NCBI GenBank assembly: GCA_942491535.1
Contig: CALOBV010000015.1
Location: 1 to 64,000 of the forward strand
DNA from: JAUVKT01 sp942491535
Lineage (GTDB): Bacteria; Bacteroidota; Bacteroidia; Bacteroidales; VadinHA17
Direction of reading: 5' to 3'
Length of the DNA: 64,000 bases
Shown here: in pieces, positions 52,260-61,323 of the stretch
Layout of the letters: every line of letters begins with the position of its first letter
Numbering within the stretch: the first letter of the stretch is position 1
Position numbers and translations under genes: made by a program
The notes under the pieces: model-generated
The model's database searches: none
The model's input: only the letters and a program-made list of their open reading frames with translations
Told to the model about the DNA's origin: nothing

Positions 52260-53963
52260 TTATTTATTATAATTCGTATCGAAAAGTTCTCTTGCTTTCT
52301 CGACAGGAATTTCCTTTACCCCCATATAAGCCGCTACTCTGGCATCTTTCATACCATTTCTATAGAGTAGATCTGAATAGTTCAAAGCACTCTCAAAAGT
52401 AAGAAATTTTCCAATTAAATACACAAACTCATCTTTATCATTCTTTAAAATATCAAAGTCTCTGTCTCCGGCCACAAGTCTAAGTGTCTCTACTTCTTCC
52501 TCAGGAAGTTCTTTCTTTGAACTTCTTACCTGAATCCGAAAAATAAGTGTTGAAGGCTCTGCCGGTGAGTCACCCTTTACAATTACTTCATGATCAAAAA
52601 GTGAAACACTTGACCAATCCTTTTCCAGGACCTCTGATCTTTCAAAAGATATTCTTTTCCCATCCATGTGTGCTATCACAAAGGCGTCTTTATATCCCTC
52701 AGACCTGACTTTCATCAATGCCATTTCAGCATCTTCCTTTTTCCTGAAATACCCAATATTATAAAATGTAATATCTGATCCGTCTTCCCTGAGACCATAA
52801 ACGGGGCCCAGAGTTTTAAAATAAGAAGGCTTTACAGGGTTCCTGAATGCCGCAGTCTGAATCCTGTAGAAAAGACCCTGTGGCAATGTGTCATTTACGG
52901 GTATAATTTCGGGTTGCCTGAAATCATCTTCGAACAGAACAAGCACCGGCCTGACAACCATGAGCGAATCTGCATTTTCTTCTGGAACAATCAATTTATC
53001 AGGCTTATCAGATATTAAAGGAGTATCACTTATTACAGTTTCTGCTACTCCCACAGGCTTTATGTCTTGTTCAGGCTCTCCGTCAAAAAACACCCTGTTA
53101 AATCTGGCTGCCTCAGACAGCTTTCCATCTGCAAGCGACTGAAACTCAAAAGTCATGGACTCAAGTTCGAGTATCTTCTTCGAAATAGTTTCACGGTCCT
53201 GGCCGCTAAGCGACTTAACAGTAGACCTGTACCTGCTTGCCAGCCTGGATAGTGAATCGGCCTTGAATTGATATTCAAGAGCAAGACCAACAATCATATC
53301 ATAATCATCAGATGTTTCTTCTATTGTTCCCTTTGCAACCGGAACTGGTTCAGGAGAACTAATAATAACAGCCCCGGGTTCAGGAATAATTTTGGAATCC
53401 GATAAAATACTGTCAACTTCAATCTCGTCAAGTGCAGGTTTATCTGCCGGGTATACAGGTTTATCTTCAGGTGAATACTGAGCCACACACTGCTCTATCA
53501 ACAGATCAATATTATAGGCTTTAAGTTCCTTTTTCCTGACACTTTCTCTGAATCTATCATAACAATTTATCGCCTCCTCAAAATTACCGGCCATCTGATT
53601 GGCCCTACCCCTGTAATACCAGGCATCAACAGGAACCTTACGTAGAGAACTGCTTTCGTCCAGTGCTGTCTTAAGAAGGCCGGCTGATTCATCGTAGTTA
53701 CTCCCGGATTCAACAAGACAGGCCCCAGCATAGTATTTATACAGAGGATCGGCTGGATATTTAACCATCAGGGCTTCAAAATGCCTTAATGCCTCCAGGT
53801 ATCTCCCATCCTCAAACAGACGTACTGATATCTCTCCCGAAGGAATAAAATCGGCCTCCTGTCCGACAAGTTCTCCCGGTATAACTATAATTAGAAAAAA
53901 TGTATAGATAATAACATACAATTTCCTCTTTAAACCAGTAATATTTTTTCTTTTAAAATTCAT
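52260..53963 (-). CDS. Exported TPR protein with C-terminal SPOR-like repeats
   Basis: 567 residues from ATG 53963; a more upstream ATG (54041) would place 26 polar residues before the signal sequence KLYVIIYTFFLIIVIPGELV. TPR-like helices fill about 30-150 (YLEALRHFEALMVKYPADPL; DAWYYRGRANQMAGNFEEAI). After an acidic middle part come two SPOR-like domains (near 370-445, LFYRIQTAAFRNPVKPSYFK, and 485-555, LIFRIQVRSSKKELPEEEVE). Such proteins sit in the periplasm and may bind peptidoglycan. Related to the SPOR protein at 59758 only by that domain. Confidence 0.78.
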   Translation of the reverse strand: MNFKRKNITGLKRKLYVIIYTFFLIIVIPGELVGQEADFIPSGEISVRLFEDGRYLEALRHFEALMVKYPADPLYKYYAGACLVESGSNYDESAGLLKTALDESSSLRKVPVDAWYYRGRANQMAGNFEEAINCYDRFRESVRKKELKAYNIDLLIEQCVAQYSPEDKPVYPADKPALDEIEVDSILSDSKIIPEPGAVIISSPEPVPVAKGTIEETSDDYDMIVGLALEYQFKADSLSRLASRYRSTVKSLSGQDRETISKKILELESMTFEFQSLADGKLSEAARFNRVFFDGEPEQDIKPVGVAETVISDTPLISDKPDKLIVPEENADSLMVVRPVLVLFEDDFRQPEIIPVNDTLPQGLFYRIQTAAFRNPVKPSYFKTLGPVYGLREDGSDITFYNIGYFRKKEDAEMALMKVRSEGYKDAFVIAHMDGKRISFERSEVLEKDWSSVSLFDHEVIVKGDSPAEPSTLIFRIQVRSSKKELPEEEVETLRLVAGDRDFDILKNDKDEFVYLIGKFLTFESALNYSDLLYRNGMKDARVAAYMGVKEIPVEKARELFDTNYNK

Positions 53964-54085
53964 TTTCAGTGGCAAATTTTCAACATTACAATTAGCCTGT
54001 TTGTTGTTAATAACAAATAGTTCATTTGTTTCAATAAACAACTCAAACTTCGTAATTTTACGTTTAATAAAAAAATTAAATAAAA

Positions 54086-54547
54086 ATGGCTGAAATTAAG
54101 GAAGGACAAAAGGCTCCATATTTTGAAGGTAGCGATCAGAATGGCAATAAAATAAGTCTTGATAACTATAAAGGAAGAAAGCTGGTTCTTTATTTCTACC
54201 CAAAGGACAATACTCCGGGTTGCACCAATGAAGCCTGCAGTTTCAGGGATAATTACACTGAAATGACAAACTCTGGATTTGATGTTGTTGGCGTTAGCGC
54301 AGATTCGGAAAAGTCACATATGAAATTCGCCGAAAAATTCAAGCTCCCTTTTCCCTTAATCGCAGATACTGATAGAAAAATATTGGAAGCATACGGGGCT
54401 TTCGGAGAAAAGAAGATGTACGGGAAAACATTTCTGGGCATAAAGCGAACCACTTATATAATTAACGAAGAAGGGATCGTAGAAAAAGTGATAAAAAAAG
54501 TTGATACAAAGGATTCAGCCTCACAGATTTTTAAGACTTATAAATAA
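54086..54547 (+). CDS. bcp: Thiol peroxidase, BCP/PrxQ family
   Basis: 153 residues. The active site is YPKDNTPGCTNEACSF with peroxidatic Cys46 and resolving Cys51, the PrxQ spacing. The thioredoxin fold continues with VVGVSADSEKSHMKF and GIKRTTYIINEEG. It reduces peroxides using thioredoxin in the cytoplasm. It stands 32 bp before recA in the same direction. Confidence 0.95.
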   Translation: MAEIKEGQKAPYFEGSDQNGNKISLDNYKGRKLVLYFYPKDNTPGCTNEACSFRDNYTEMTNSGFDVVGVSADSEKSHMKFAEKFKLPFPLIADTDRKILEAYGAFGEKKMYGKTFLGIKRTTYIINEEGIVEKVIKKVDTKDSASQIFKTYK

Positions 54548-54579
54548 TATTCGCTGCATATAAATTAAAAGAAAAAGGA

Positions 54580-55590
54580 ATGACTAAGGAAAAGAATGAG
54601 ATTAGTAAGGAGAAGCTCAAGGCTCTGGAGATTACCCTCGGAAAGATAGAGAAAGATTTTGGCAAGGGTACAATTATGAAACTGGGCGACCAGGCCTTAG
54701 AAGATGTAAGGGTTATATCGTCTGGCTCTATCGGTCTCGATATGGCACTTGGAGTTGGCGGTTTGCCAAGAGGCAGGGTGATAGAAATATACGGACCAGA
54801 ATCATCAGGTAAAACAACACTGGCTATTCATGCTATTGCTGAGGCACAGAAAGCAGGTGGTATTGCTGCTTTTGTCGATGCAGAGCATGCTTTTGATCGG
54901 TTCTATGCCGAAAAACTTGGAGTCGATATCGAGAACCTTCTTATTTCTCAACCCGACAACGGCGAACAGGCTCTGGAAGTTACCGACCATCTGATAAGAT
55001 CAGGTGCACTCGATATTGTGGTTATTGATTCAGTTGCAGCTCTTACTCCCAAGGCAGAGATAGAGGGCGAAATGGGAGACTCAAGAATGGGTCTTCAGGC
55101 AAGATTAATGTCTCAGGCACTCAGAAAACTTACCGCTAACATAAATAGAACCAATACCTGTTGCATCTTTATTAATCAGCTCAGGGAGAAGATTGGCGTA
55201 ATGTTCGGCAACCCTGAAACAACCACCGGTGGGAATGCTCTGAAGTTCTATGCATCAGTTCGCCTTGATATTCGCCGTATTAGCCAGATCAAAGAAGGAG
55301 AAAACACTACCGGAAACAGGACCAGGGTGAAAGTTGTTAAAAACAAACTGGCTCCTCCCTTCAGAAAGGCAGAATTTGATATTATGTTCGGAGAAGGTAT
55401 AAGTCGTACAGGGGAGATTATTGACATGGGAGTTGAGCATAACATTATTACTAAGAGCGGATCATGGTTTAGTTATGGTGATACCAGGCTCGGACAGGGA
55501 AGAGAAGCTGTAAGACAGATCCTGATCGACAATCCGGAACTAACGGAAGAATTAACACTGAAGATCCAGGAAGCTAACAAACCTAAATAA
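54580..55590 (+). CDS. recA: RecA recombinase
   Basis: 336 residues. Walker A GPESSGKTT spans residues 72-80 and Walker B is DIVVIDSVAALTP; other hallmarks are GEMGDSRMGLQARLMSQAL, FINQLREKIGVMFGNPET and TGGNALKFYASVRLDIRR. It forms filaments on single-stranded DNA, drives strand exchange and triggers the SOS response. The C-terminal tail is short. The S9 peptidase gene starts one base after its stop. Confidence 0.98.
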   Translation: MTKEKNEISKEKLKALEITLGKIEKDFGKGTIMKLGDQALEDVRVISSGSIGLDMALGVGGLPRGRVIEIYGPESSGKTTLAIHAIAEAQKAGGIAAFVDAEHAFDRFYAEKLGVDIENLLISQPDNGEQALEVTDHLIRSGALDIVVIDSVAALTPKAEIEGEMGDSRMGLQARLMSQALRKLTANINRTNTCCIFINQLREKIGVMFGNPETTTGGNALKFYASVRLDIRRISQIKEGENTTGNRTRVKVVKNKLAPPFRKAEFDIMFGEGISRTGEIIDMGVEHNIITKSGSWFSYGDTRLGQGREAVRQILIDNPELTEELTLKIQEANKPK

Positions 55591-55591
55591 T

Positions 55592-57652
55592 ATGAAGAGA
55601 TACTTTTTACTATTGCTGCTTTTTCCTTTGTTACTTATTAATTCATGTACAGAGACTGAAAAAGAGAATGCTGCGGCATTCGACCTAAACCTGAGTGATG
55701 CTGAAATTGAGGGTGGAATTATGAGCCCTGAGATATTGTGGAAATTTGGGAGAATAGGCAGTATGGAACTATCGCCCGATGGGAGCACGGTGCTTTATAC
55801 TGTGACAAATTATGACCTTCCCACAGAAGCCAGTCGTACAAATATTTACTCAATCCCGTCATCTGGCGGAGAGCCTGTTCAACTAACTAAAAATGGTGGC
55901 GGATCACCCGGGTGGATAGAGGATGGAAACAAGATTGCCTTTACCTCAGAAGGGAAACTTTATGTAATGAATCCCAACGGAACAGGGAAAGTTGCGGTAA
56001 GCAATCTCGACAATTTTGAAGCTTATTCTATTGCACCCACAGGTGATAAGATATATTTCACCAGAAGAGTAAAGCTCGATCAGACACCAAATGAAAAGCA
56101 TAATCTTCCAAATGCCAATATGAGAATTATTGACGATTTGATGTTCAGGCACTGGAATTACTGGCACGATTATTCATACAGTCACATATTTGTTGCATCA
56201 TTTGACGGTGTGTCGGTTGGAGAAGCTACCGATATAATGGAGGGTCAGAGATTTGAATCGCCAACGGCTCCTTATTTTGATGATGGTGAGATATCATGGA
56301 GTCCTGATGGTAATAAGATAGCCTATACATGCAAACTATTGAATGGTAAGGCAGATGCTATAAGTACAAACACAGATATCTTACTCTTTAATATTGAAAC
56401 AGGTACAGTAGAAAACCTTACTGAATGGAACAAGGGATTTGATAAAAATCCGGTATTTTCTCCTGACGGATCGAAGATCGCATGGCAAAGCATGGAAGAA
56501 GATGGATATGAGGCAGACCTTGACAGATTGTTCGTTACAGACCTGGAGACAGGTAATCATGTATATGTAACTGAAGGCTGGGATTACTATGTCGAAAATG
56601 TGAATTGGAGCAAGGATATGAACCAGATTATCTTTTCCAGTCCTTATCTTGGCACAACCCAGATCTTCAAACTTGATCTAAACTCAGGTGCCATAAACCA
56701 GCTAAGTAAGGGGAAATACAATTTCGGCCCACTCCAATTACATGATAATCTAATACTTAGCGGCATACAGTCAATGGCAATGGCAAGAGAAATCGCAACT
56801 ATTGATTTAGAAAATGGTGAATTAATACAGATATCTCATGTCAACAAGCATATATACGACAAAATTAAGATGGGAGAATCTGAAGAGAGGTACATTAAAA
56901 CAAAGGATGGAAAGGATTTACAGATGTGGGTTATATATCCCCCTGATTTTGATCCATCAAAGAAGTACCCTACTCTTCTTTATTGTAAAGGAGGTCCGCA
57001 GGGAGATCTCGGACAGGGATGGTCGTATCGCTGGAACTACCAGATGATGGCTGCCAACGGGTATATTGTTGTAGCTCCAAATCGTCGCGGCAACTCCGGG
57101 TTCGGATCGTACTGGATAGAACAGATCTCGGGCGATTACGGTGGTAAAAACATGCAGGATTATCTCGACGCAATAGACTATATGGCAAAAGAGCCATTCG
57201 TTGATGAAGATAGGCTTGGTTCTGTTGGAGCAAGCTATGGCGGATACTCGGTATTCTGGCTTGCAGGAGTACATGAGAAAAGATTCAAGGCCTTTATTTC
57301 TCACTGTGGGATGTATAATATTGAAAGCTGGTATGCATCCACCGAAGAACTATGGTTCCCGAACAAAGATATCGGTGGAGCACCCTGGGAAAAACCCTTA
57401 CCGATTGGATATAAGTATTCGCCCCACCTGAATGTTGATAAATGGGATACTCCTATCCTGATTATTACCGGGGAACACGACTATCGCATTCCATACACAC
57501 AGAGCATGGAAGCATTTACTGCTGCACAGATGAATGGGGTACCAAGCAGACTACTATTTTTCCATGATGGCACTCACTTTGTTACCAGGCCACATGATGC
57601 GGTTATATGGCAAAGAGAATTTTTTGAGTGGCTTGATACTTATCTGAAATAA
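55592..57652 (+). CDS. S9-family prolyl-oligopeptidase-type lipoprotein
   Basis: 686 residues with a lipoprotein signal (LINSC, Cys19). A propeller of TolB/WD40-like blades fills about 55-430 (SMELSPDGSTVLYTV; EISWSPDGNKIAYT; PVFSPDGSKIAW), then an alpha/beta hydrolase domain with Ser548 in GASYGGY, Asp630 in GEHDYRIP and His662 in DGTHFV. All three catalytic residues are present. Such enzymes remove dipeptides from short peptides in the periplasm or on the outer membrane. It follows recA closely but is functionally unrelated to it. Confidence 0.93.
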   Translation: MKRYFLLLLLFPLLLINSCTETEKENAAAFDLNLSDAEIEGGIMSPEILWKFGRIGSMELSPDGSTVLYTVTNYDLPTEASRTNIYSIPSSGGEPVQLTKNGGGSPGWIEDGNKIAFTSEGKLYVMNPNGTGKVAVSNLDNFEAYSIAPTGDKIYFTRRVKLDQTPNEKHNLPNANMRIIDDLMFRHWNYWHDYSYSHIFVASFDGVSVGEATDIMEGQRFESPTAPYFDDGEISWSPDGNKIAYTCKLLNGKADAISTNTDILLFNIETGTVENLTEWNKGFDKNPVFSPDGSKIAWQSMEEDGYEADLDRLFVTDLETGNHVYVTEGWDYYVENVNWSKDMNQIIFSSPYLGTTQIFKLDLNSGAINQLSKGKYNFGPLQLHDNLILSGIQSMAMAREIATIDLENGELIQISHVNKHIYDKIKMGESEERYIKTKDGKDLQMWVIYPPDFDPSKKYPTLLYCKGGPQGDLGQGWSYRWNYQMMAANGYIVVAPNRRGNSGFGSYWIEQISGDYGGKNMQDYLDAIDYMAKEPFVDEDRLGSVGASYGGYSVFWLAGVHEKRFKAFISHCGMYNIESWYASTEELWFPNKDIGGAPWEKPLPIGYKYSPHLNVDKWDTPILIITGEHDYRIPYTQSMEAFTAAQMNGVPSRLLFFHDGTHFVTRPHDAVIWQREFFEWLDTYLK

Positions 57653-57653
57653 G

Positions 57654-57757
57654 GCGTAGGGCATAGGGCATAGGGCATAGGGCGTAAGGCCTGGGGAAGA
57701 CAAAAAAGTTGTCAATCCCTTCGCCTTTTGCCTTTAGCCTTTTGCCTTTATCTTTAG
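57654..57757. repeat. Two facing heptamer arrays between convergent genes
   Basis: Left array 57654-57688: GCGTAGG, three GCATAGG, GCGTAAG. Right array 57723-57757: GCCTTTT, GCCTTTA, GCCTTTT, GCCTTTA, TCTTTAG. Read on the minus strand the right array is GGCAAAA/GGCTAAA, so the two are loosely inverted copies and could pair in RNA. Between them GACAA/TTGTC forms a short stem. The right array overlaps the 3' end of miaA. Confidence 0.75.
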
Positions 57758-58663
57758 CATTATAGCTTCTATTTTTTCATCTATTGGCTGATGTCCATCG
57801 AGCCAGTGAATCTTCTTACCCTTTCGTTCCATTCCCCTGAACCATGTCATCTGGCGCTTGGCAAACTGATGAATGGCAGTTTCAAGGCTCGAGTACATTT
57901 CGTCATAGCTTAGCTTACCGGTAAGATAAAGTGTCACAAACTTATATTCAAGGCCATAATAAATCAGGGTTTCGGCTGACAACCCGCTTTTTAACAATGC
58001 GCTTACTTCTTCTATCATTCCCTCCTCAAGTCTGGCTTTCAGCCGTTCAGAAATCCTTCGCCTTCGAGAATCCCTGTCGTACTTCACACCTATAAGCAAT
58101 GAATTCAATTTTGGGAAAGTAATTGCTTCTGCAGCATTGACCTTGTAATACTCTTCTATTTCGATAGCTCTTATTGCTCTTTTTTTGCTATCAATGTCGG
58201 TCCTGTTATGCAAGGCACGGTAGGATTTAAGTAAGGTTCTAAGCTCAGGCAAACTGAGCTTTTCCAGTTTATTCCTCAATCTTGCATCAGGTGGTACCTC
58301 AATAAGGGTATATCCACTTACAATGCTATCAATGTACATACCCGAACCTCCACATACTATCGGTACTTTTCCCTTTTGGCTTATATTATCAAATACCCTC
58401 AGGAAATCACGCTGGTATTCAAAAACATTGTATTTATATCCTGGATCGACTATATCGATAAGATGATATGGGACCTCCTGATCATCAATCCTGTAATCAG
58501 AATAGTCTTTCCCGGTTCCAATATCCATACCCCTGTAAACCTGCCTGGAGTCGGCACTTATTACTTCACTCCCCAGGACCCCGGCAAGCCTTGCTGCAAC
58601 TGCGGTCTTACCCGAAGCTGTTGGCCCGGTAATAAGAATTAAATCGTAGTTAATAGTATCCAT
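57734..58663 (-). CDS. miaA: tRNA dimethylallyltransferase MiaA
   Basis: 309 residues. The P-loop is ITGPTASGKTAVAARLA near residues 11-27, followed by SADSRQVYRGMDIGTGK, PYHLIDIVDP, GGSGMYIDSIVSG and the tRNA-binding YGLEYKFVTLYLTGK and FAKRQMTWFRG. It transfers a dimethylallyl group to A37 of tRNAs reading UNN codons. The last codons (KAKG, stop) come from the heptamer array. It is convergent with the S9 peptidase gene and divergent from the Yip1-family gene. Confidence 0.96.
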   Translation of the reverse strand: MDTINYDLILITGPTASGKTAVAARLAGVLGSEVISADSRQVYRGMDIGTGKDYSDYRIDDQEVPYHLIDIVDPGYKYNVFEYQRDFLRVFDNISQKGKVPIVCGGSGMYIDSIVSGYTLIEVPPDARLRNKLEKLSLPELRTLLKSYRALHNRTDIDSKKRAIRAIEIEEYYKVNAAEAITFPKLNSLLIGVKYDRDSRRRRISERLKARLEEGMIEEVSALLKSGLSAETLIYYGLEYKFVTLYLTGKLSYDEMYSSLETAIHQFAKRQMTWFRGMERKGKKIHWLDGHQPIDEKIEAIMLKIKAKG

Positions 58664-58718
58664 AAAATATTATTGTATAAAATTAACTATTTTTACTTTC
58701 TACATTCAGTTGCAGCTT

Positions 58719-59300
58719 ATGGATTTTGCATTACTATACAAAAGGCTTGTAATGCTTGTTACCAGGCCTGCCAGGTTCTGGATACAAGTAAAAGACGAGG
58801 CAATTCCTTCTTCTGAGGTAAGAAGATCATTTCTGACGCCAATACTTATACTGGTATCTCTTGCTTCATTTGCCGGAACATACCTGTTTTCATACAACTC
58901 ATTATCAATAATTTACCCCTTACTAAAAGGCCTGGAGTATTTTCTCATATTCTTTATCACGATAGAACTGGTAGTATTCTTTTTATCAGAGATAGTAGGC
59001 TACTTACTTAAGGTAAGGATTACAGGGGAGCTATATAAACTGGTTGTATATTCTCTTGCACCATTTATGTTACTGATGATAATAACAAGATTATTTTCAT
59101 CCCTTCTGTTTTTGAACATGCTGGGTTTTTACGGACTGGTAATATTATGGATGGGAGTAGATATAATAGTTGGAGGAGATAATTTATTCAGAATCAGACT
59201 TACGTCACTTATATCATTAGCTATAGTAGTGTTTTACCTTGGAATAAGGTGGATAGTAAGTGCACTGGCCGAAGGTCTTTACTTTGCAATATTTGGATAG
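58719..59300 (+). CDS. Yip1-family membrane protein
   Basis: 193 residues from ATG 58719 (an in-frame TTG lies 9 bp upstream). An amphipathic start (LLYKRLVMLVTRPARFWIQV) precedes about five hydrophobic helices (FLTPILILVSLASFAGTYLF; FFITIELVVFFLSEIVGYLL; LISLAIVVFYLGIRWIVSAL). The layout fits bacterial YIP1/DUF1282-type proteins of unknown function in the inner membrane. It ends one base before smpB. Confidence 0.8.
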   Translation: MDFALLYKRLVMLVTRPARFWIQVKDEAIPSSEVRRSFLTPILILVSLASFAGTYLFSYNSLSIIYPLLKGLEYFLIFFITIELVVFFLSEIVGYLLKVRITGELYKLVVYSLAPFMLLMIITRLFSSLLFLNMLGFYGLVILWMGVDIIVGGDNLFRIRLTSLISLAIVVFYLGIRWIVSALAEGLYFAIFG

Positions 59301-59301
59301 G

Positions 59302-59757
59302 ATGGGAAGAGGAGCAAGCAATATCGTCATAAAGAATAAAAAGGCATCACATAACTTTCTTTTTATTGATAAGTATATGGCAGGTATTCAGTTAACAGGA
59401 ACTGAGATTAAATCTTTAAGGGCAGGCAAAGCCAATCTTATTGATTCGTACTGTCATTTCCATAATGGTGAGTTGTATTTAAAAGGGATGAACATCTCTG
59501 AATATTACTGGGGAAACATTAATAATCATGAACCCGGTAGGGAAAGAAAACTTCTTCTTACCAGAAGAGAGCTTACAAAGCTTGAGAAAAAAGTCAGAGA
59601 GAGTGGCCTTACAATAATTGTAACCAAGGTATTTATTAATGACAGAGGTCTGGCAAAAGCTGAAATTGCACTGGCAAAGGGAAAAAAAGAATACGATCAC
59701 CGCCAGAACATGAAGCAAAAAGATGCTGAGAGGGAGATGGACCGACGCATGAAATAA
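59302..59757 (+). CDS. smpB: SsrA-binding protein SmpB
   Basis: 151 residues. I start at ATG 59302, giving MGRGASNIVIKNKKASHNFL, the normal SmpB opening; longer frames overlap the Yip1-family gene. Conserved blocks: FIDKYMAGIQLTGTEIKSLR, DSYCHFHNGELYLKGMNI and the basic tail KKEYDHRQNMKQKDAEREMD. SmpB brings tmRNA to stalled ribosomes. Its stop abuts the stop of the convergent SPOR-like gene. Confidence 0.97.
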   Translation: MGRGASNIVIKNKKASHNFLFIDKYMAGIQLTGTEIKSLRAGKANLIDSYCHFHNGELYLKGMNISEYYWGNINNHEPGRERKLLLTRRELTKLEKKVRESGLTIIVTKVFINDRGLAKAEIALAKGKKEYDHRQNMKQKDAEREMDRRMK

Positions 59758-60579
59758 TTACCTTTCGCTAAGCTCCCTGGCCTCGTTGATTGAAATCTGA
59801 TTCCCGTTATTAAAAGCTACTATAAAAGAATCTTCTACTCCGTTGTGCTTTAGTTCTTCGAGGTATATGGCGGCCTCTGAATAAGTCTTAAAAGAACCCG
59901 ACTGGTATTTAAACATATTCCCTGATTTTAGGATTCTTATACCATATTTCAGTTTACTCCCTATACGATCCTCCAGCTCAGGCTGCGAAATCCTCTGAGA
60001 TGATATTGATACCTGCACCCTGAAGCTTATTTCAGAGATACTCTCTACGGCGACTTCCTGCACCTGAATAATATCCTTGTGTTCCACTACTGAATCATTC
60101 TTTACTACCCGGGGGTCAGGGTCCTCCTCCTGGAGCAACTCAACACTTTCGACAGACGCCGACCTGTCGAGTTTAATTGAAGCTGATTCGGACAGTACAG
60201 AAACTCTTCTTTTACCTCCCACAAGGTAATCAAACCTCCCTGTTATAGTGAATGAACCTGCAAGAAGTTCATCAGCCCTTGCAAGGTATTGTATTGTTAT
60301 AATATCTTGCTCTGGCAAATCAAGCCATACATAATTTACCTGGTTATTGTCTCTGAAGAAGTCTGCTCCGCTACTGTAAACATTCTCAATAATAAATCCC
60401 AGGGGCAGGTCGTGATAGAAGCGGGCAAATCCTCTTAAACTTCCTTTTGTGATACTAACAGTTACAGGCACATTCTTCCCGGGGGGCCACGATTCCTGTG
60501 TTAAAACACTTACTTTCACTTCCTGTGCCAATGTGGATAATGAGAATAAGAAAAGTATTAAAAAAGATACGATCTTCAT
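59758..60579 (-). CDS. Exported protein with a C-terminal SPOR-like domain
   Basis: 273 residues. Signal peptide ILFLFSLSTLAQ, then a beta-sandwich (about 20-135; WPPGKNVPVTVSITKGSLRG, FYHDLPLGFIIENVYSSGAD), an acidic linker and a SPOR-like end (about 185-265; ISFRVQVSISSQRISQPELE, YQSGSFKTYSEAAIYLEEL). Probably periplasmic and peptidoglycan-associated; role unknown. Ten bases after the LOG-family gene, same strand. Confidence 0.75.
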   Translation of the reverse strand: MKIVSFLILFLFSLSTLAQEVKVSVLTQESWPPGKNVPVTVSITKGSLRGFARFYHDLPLGFIIENVYSSGADFFRDNNQVNYVWLDLPEQDIITIQYLARADELLAGSFTITGRFDYLVGGKRRVSVLSESASIKLDRSASVESVELLQEEDPDPRVVKNDSVVEHKDIIQVQEVAVESISEISFRVQVSISSQRISQPELEDRIGSKLKYGIRILKSGNMFKYQSGSFKTYSEAAIYLEELKHNGVEDSFIVAFNNGNQISINEARELSER

Positions 60580-60589
60580 TTTAAAAATA

Positions 60590-61300
60590 TTAGAAGTTTG
60601 GACCTAGTAAGTAAGTTGAATAAAAAAGATCGAGATGTTCAACAGCATCTACTGCGGTATCAACTACAATAAACAGATCCAGATCTTCTTTAGATATATT
60701 TTCCTCCTTTGCCAGCATGGTCGATTTAATCCATTCAACCAATCCTGTCCAGTAATCTTTACCTATAAGGATTATCGGGAATTTACCAATCTTCTTGGTT
60801 TGAATCAGGGTAATCGCTTCAAACAACTCGTCAAAAGTTCCGAAGCCTCCTGGAAGAACTATAAAGCCCTGGGAGTATTTCATAAACATTACTTTCCTTA
60901 TAAAGAAATGATCAAATGTTATCAATTTGTCAGGATCGATATACTCGTTGGCAGACTGTTCAAAAGGAAGGTCGATATTAATCCCAACACTCTTTCCCTT
61001 TCCTTTTTTTGCCCCTTTATTTGCTGCCTCCATAATACCTGGGCCTCCACCGGTTATAACACCATAGCCATGTATTGTTAGCAGATATGCCAGATCTTCA
61101 GCAATTTTGTAATACTTGTTATCATCGGCGGTTCTTGCCGATCCGAATATCGAAACGCATGGTCCTATTCTGGCCAGTTTCTCGAAGCCTTCAACAAATT
61201 CAGAAATTATTTTAAAGATCCTCCATGAATCCATTGTTTGAATTTCATTCCATGTTTTTTCTTCAAAGGCGTCTTTCACCAGGTCTTTCGGTTTTTCCAT
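60590..61300 (-). CDS. LOG-family protein (putative nucleotide phosphoribohydrolase)
   Basis: 236 residues with a Rossmann fold. The family motifs are complete: GGGPGIMEAANKGAKKGKG (about 84-102) and PGGFGTFDELFEAITLIQT (about 151-169). LOG proteins cleave nucleoside 5'-monophosphates at the ribose, as in cytokinin activation; in bacteria many have unknown targets. The N-terminal 45 residues extend beyond short LOG proteins. Confidence 0.9.
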   Translation of the reverse strand: MEKPKDLVKDAFEEKTWNEIQTMDSWRIFKIISEFVEGFEKLARIGPCVSIFGSARTADDNKYYKIAEDLAYLLTIHGYGVITGGGPGIMEAANKGAKKGKGKSVGINIDLPFEQSANEYIDPDKLITFDHFFIRKVMFMKYSQGFIVLPGGFGTFDELFEAITLIQTKKIGKFPIILIGKDYWTGLVEWIKSTMLAKEENISKEDLDLFIVVDTAVDAVEHLDLFYSTYLLGPNF

Positions 61301-61323
61301 ATTTTAATTTTCTAATGTTTATA

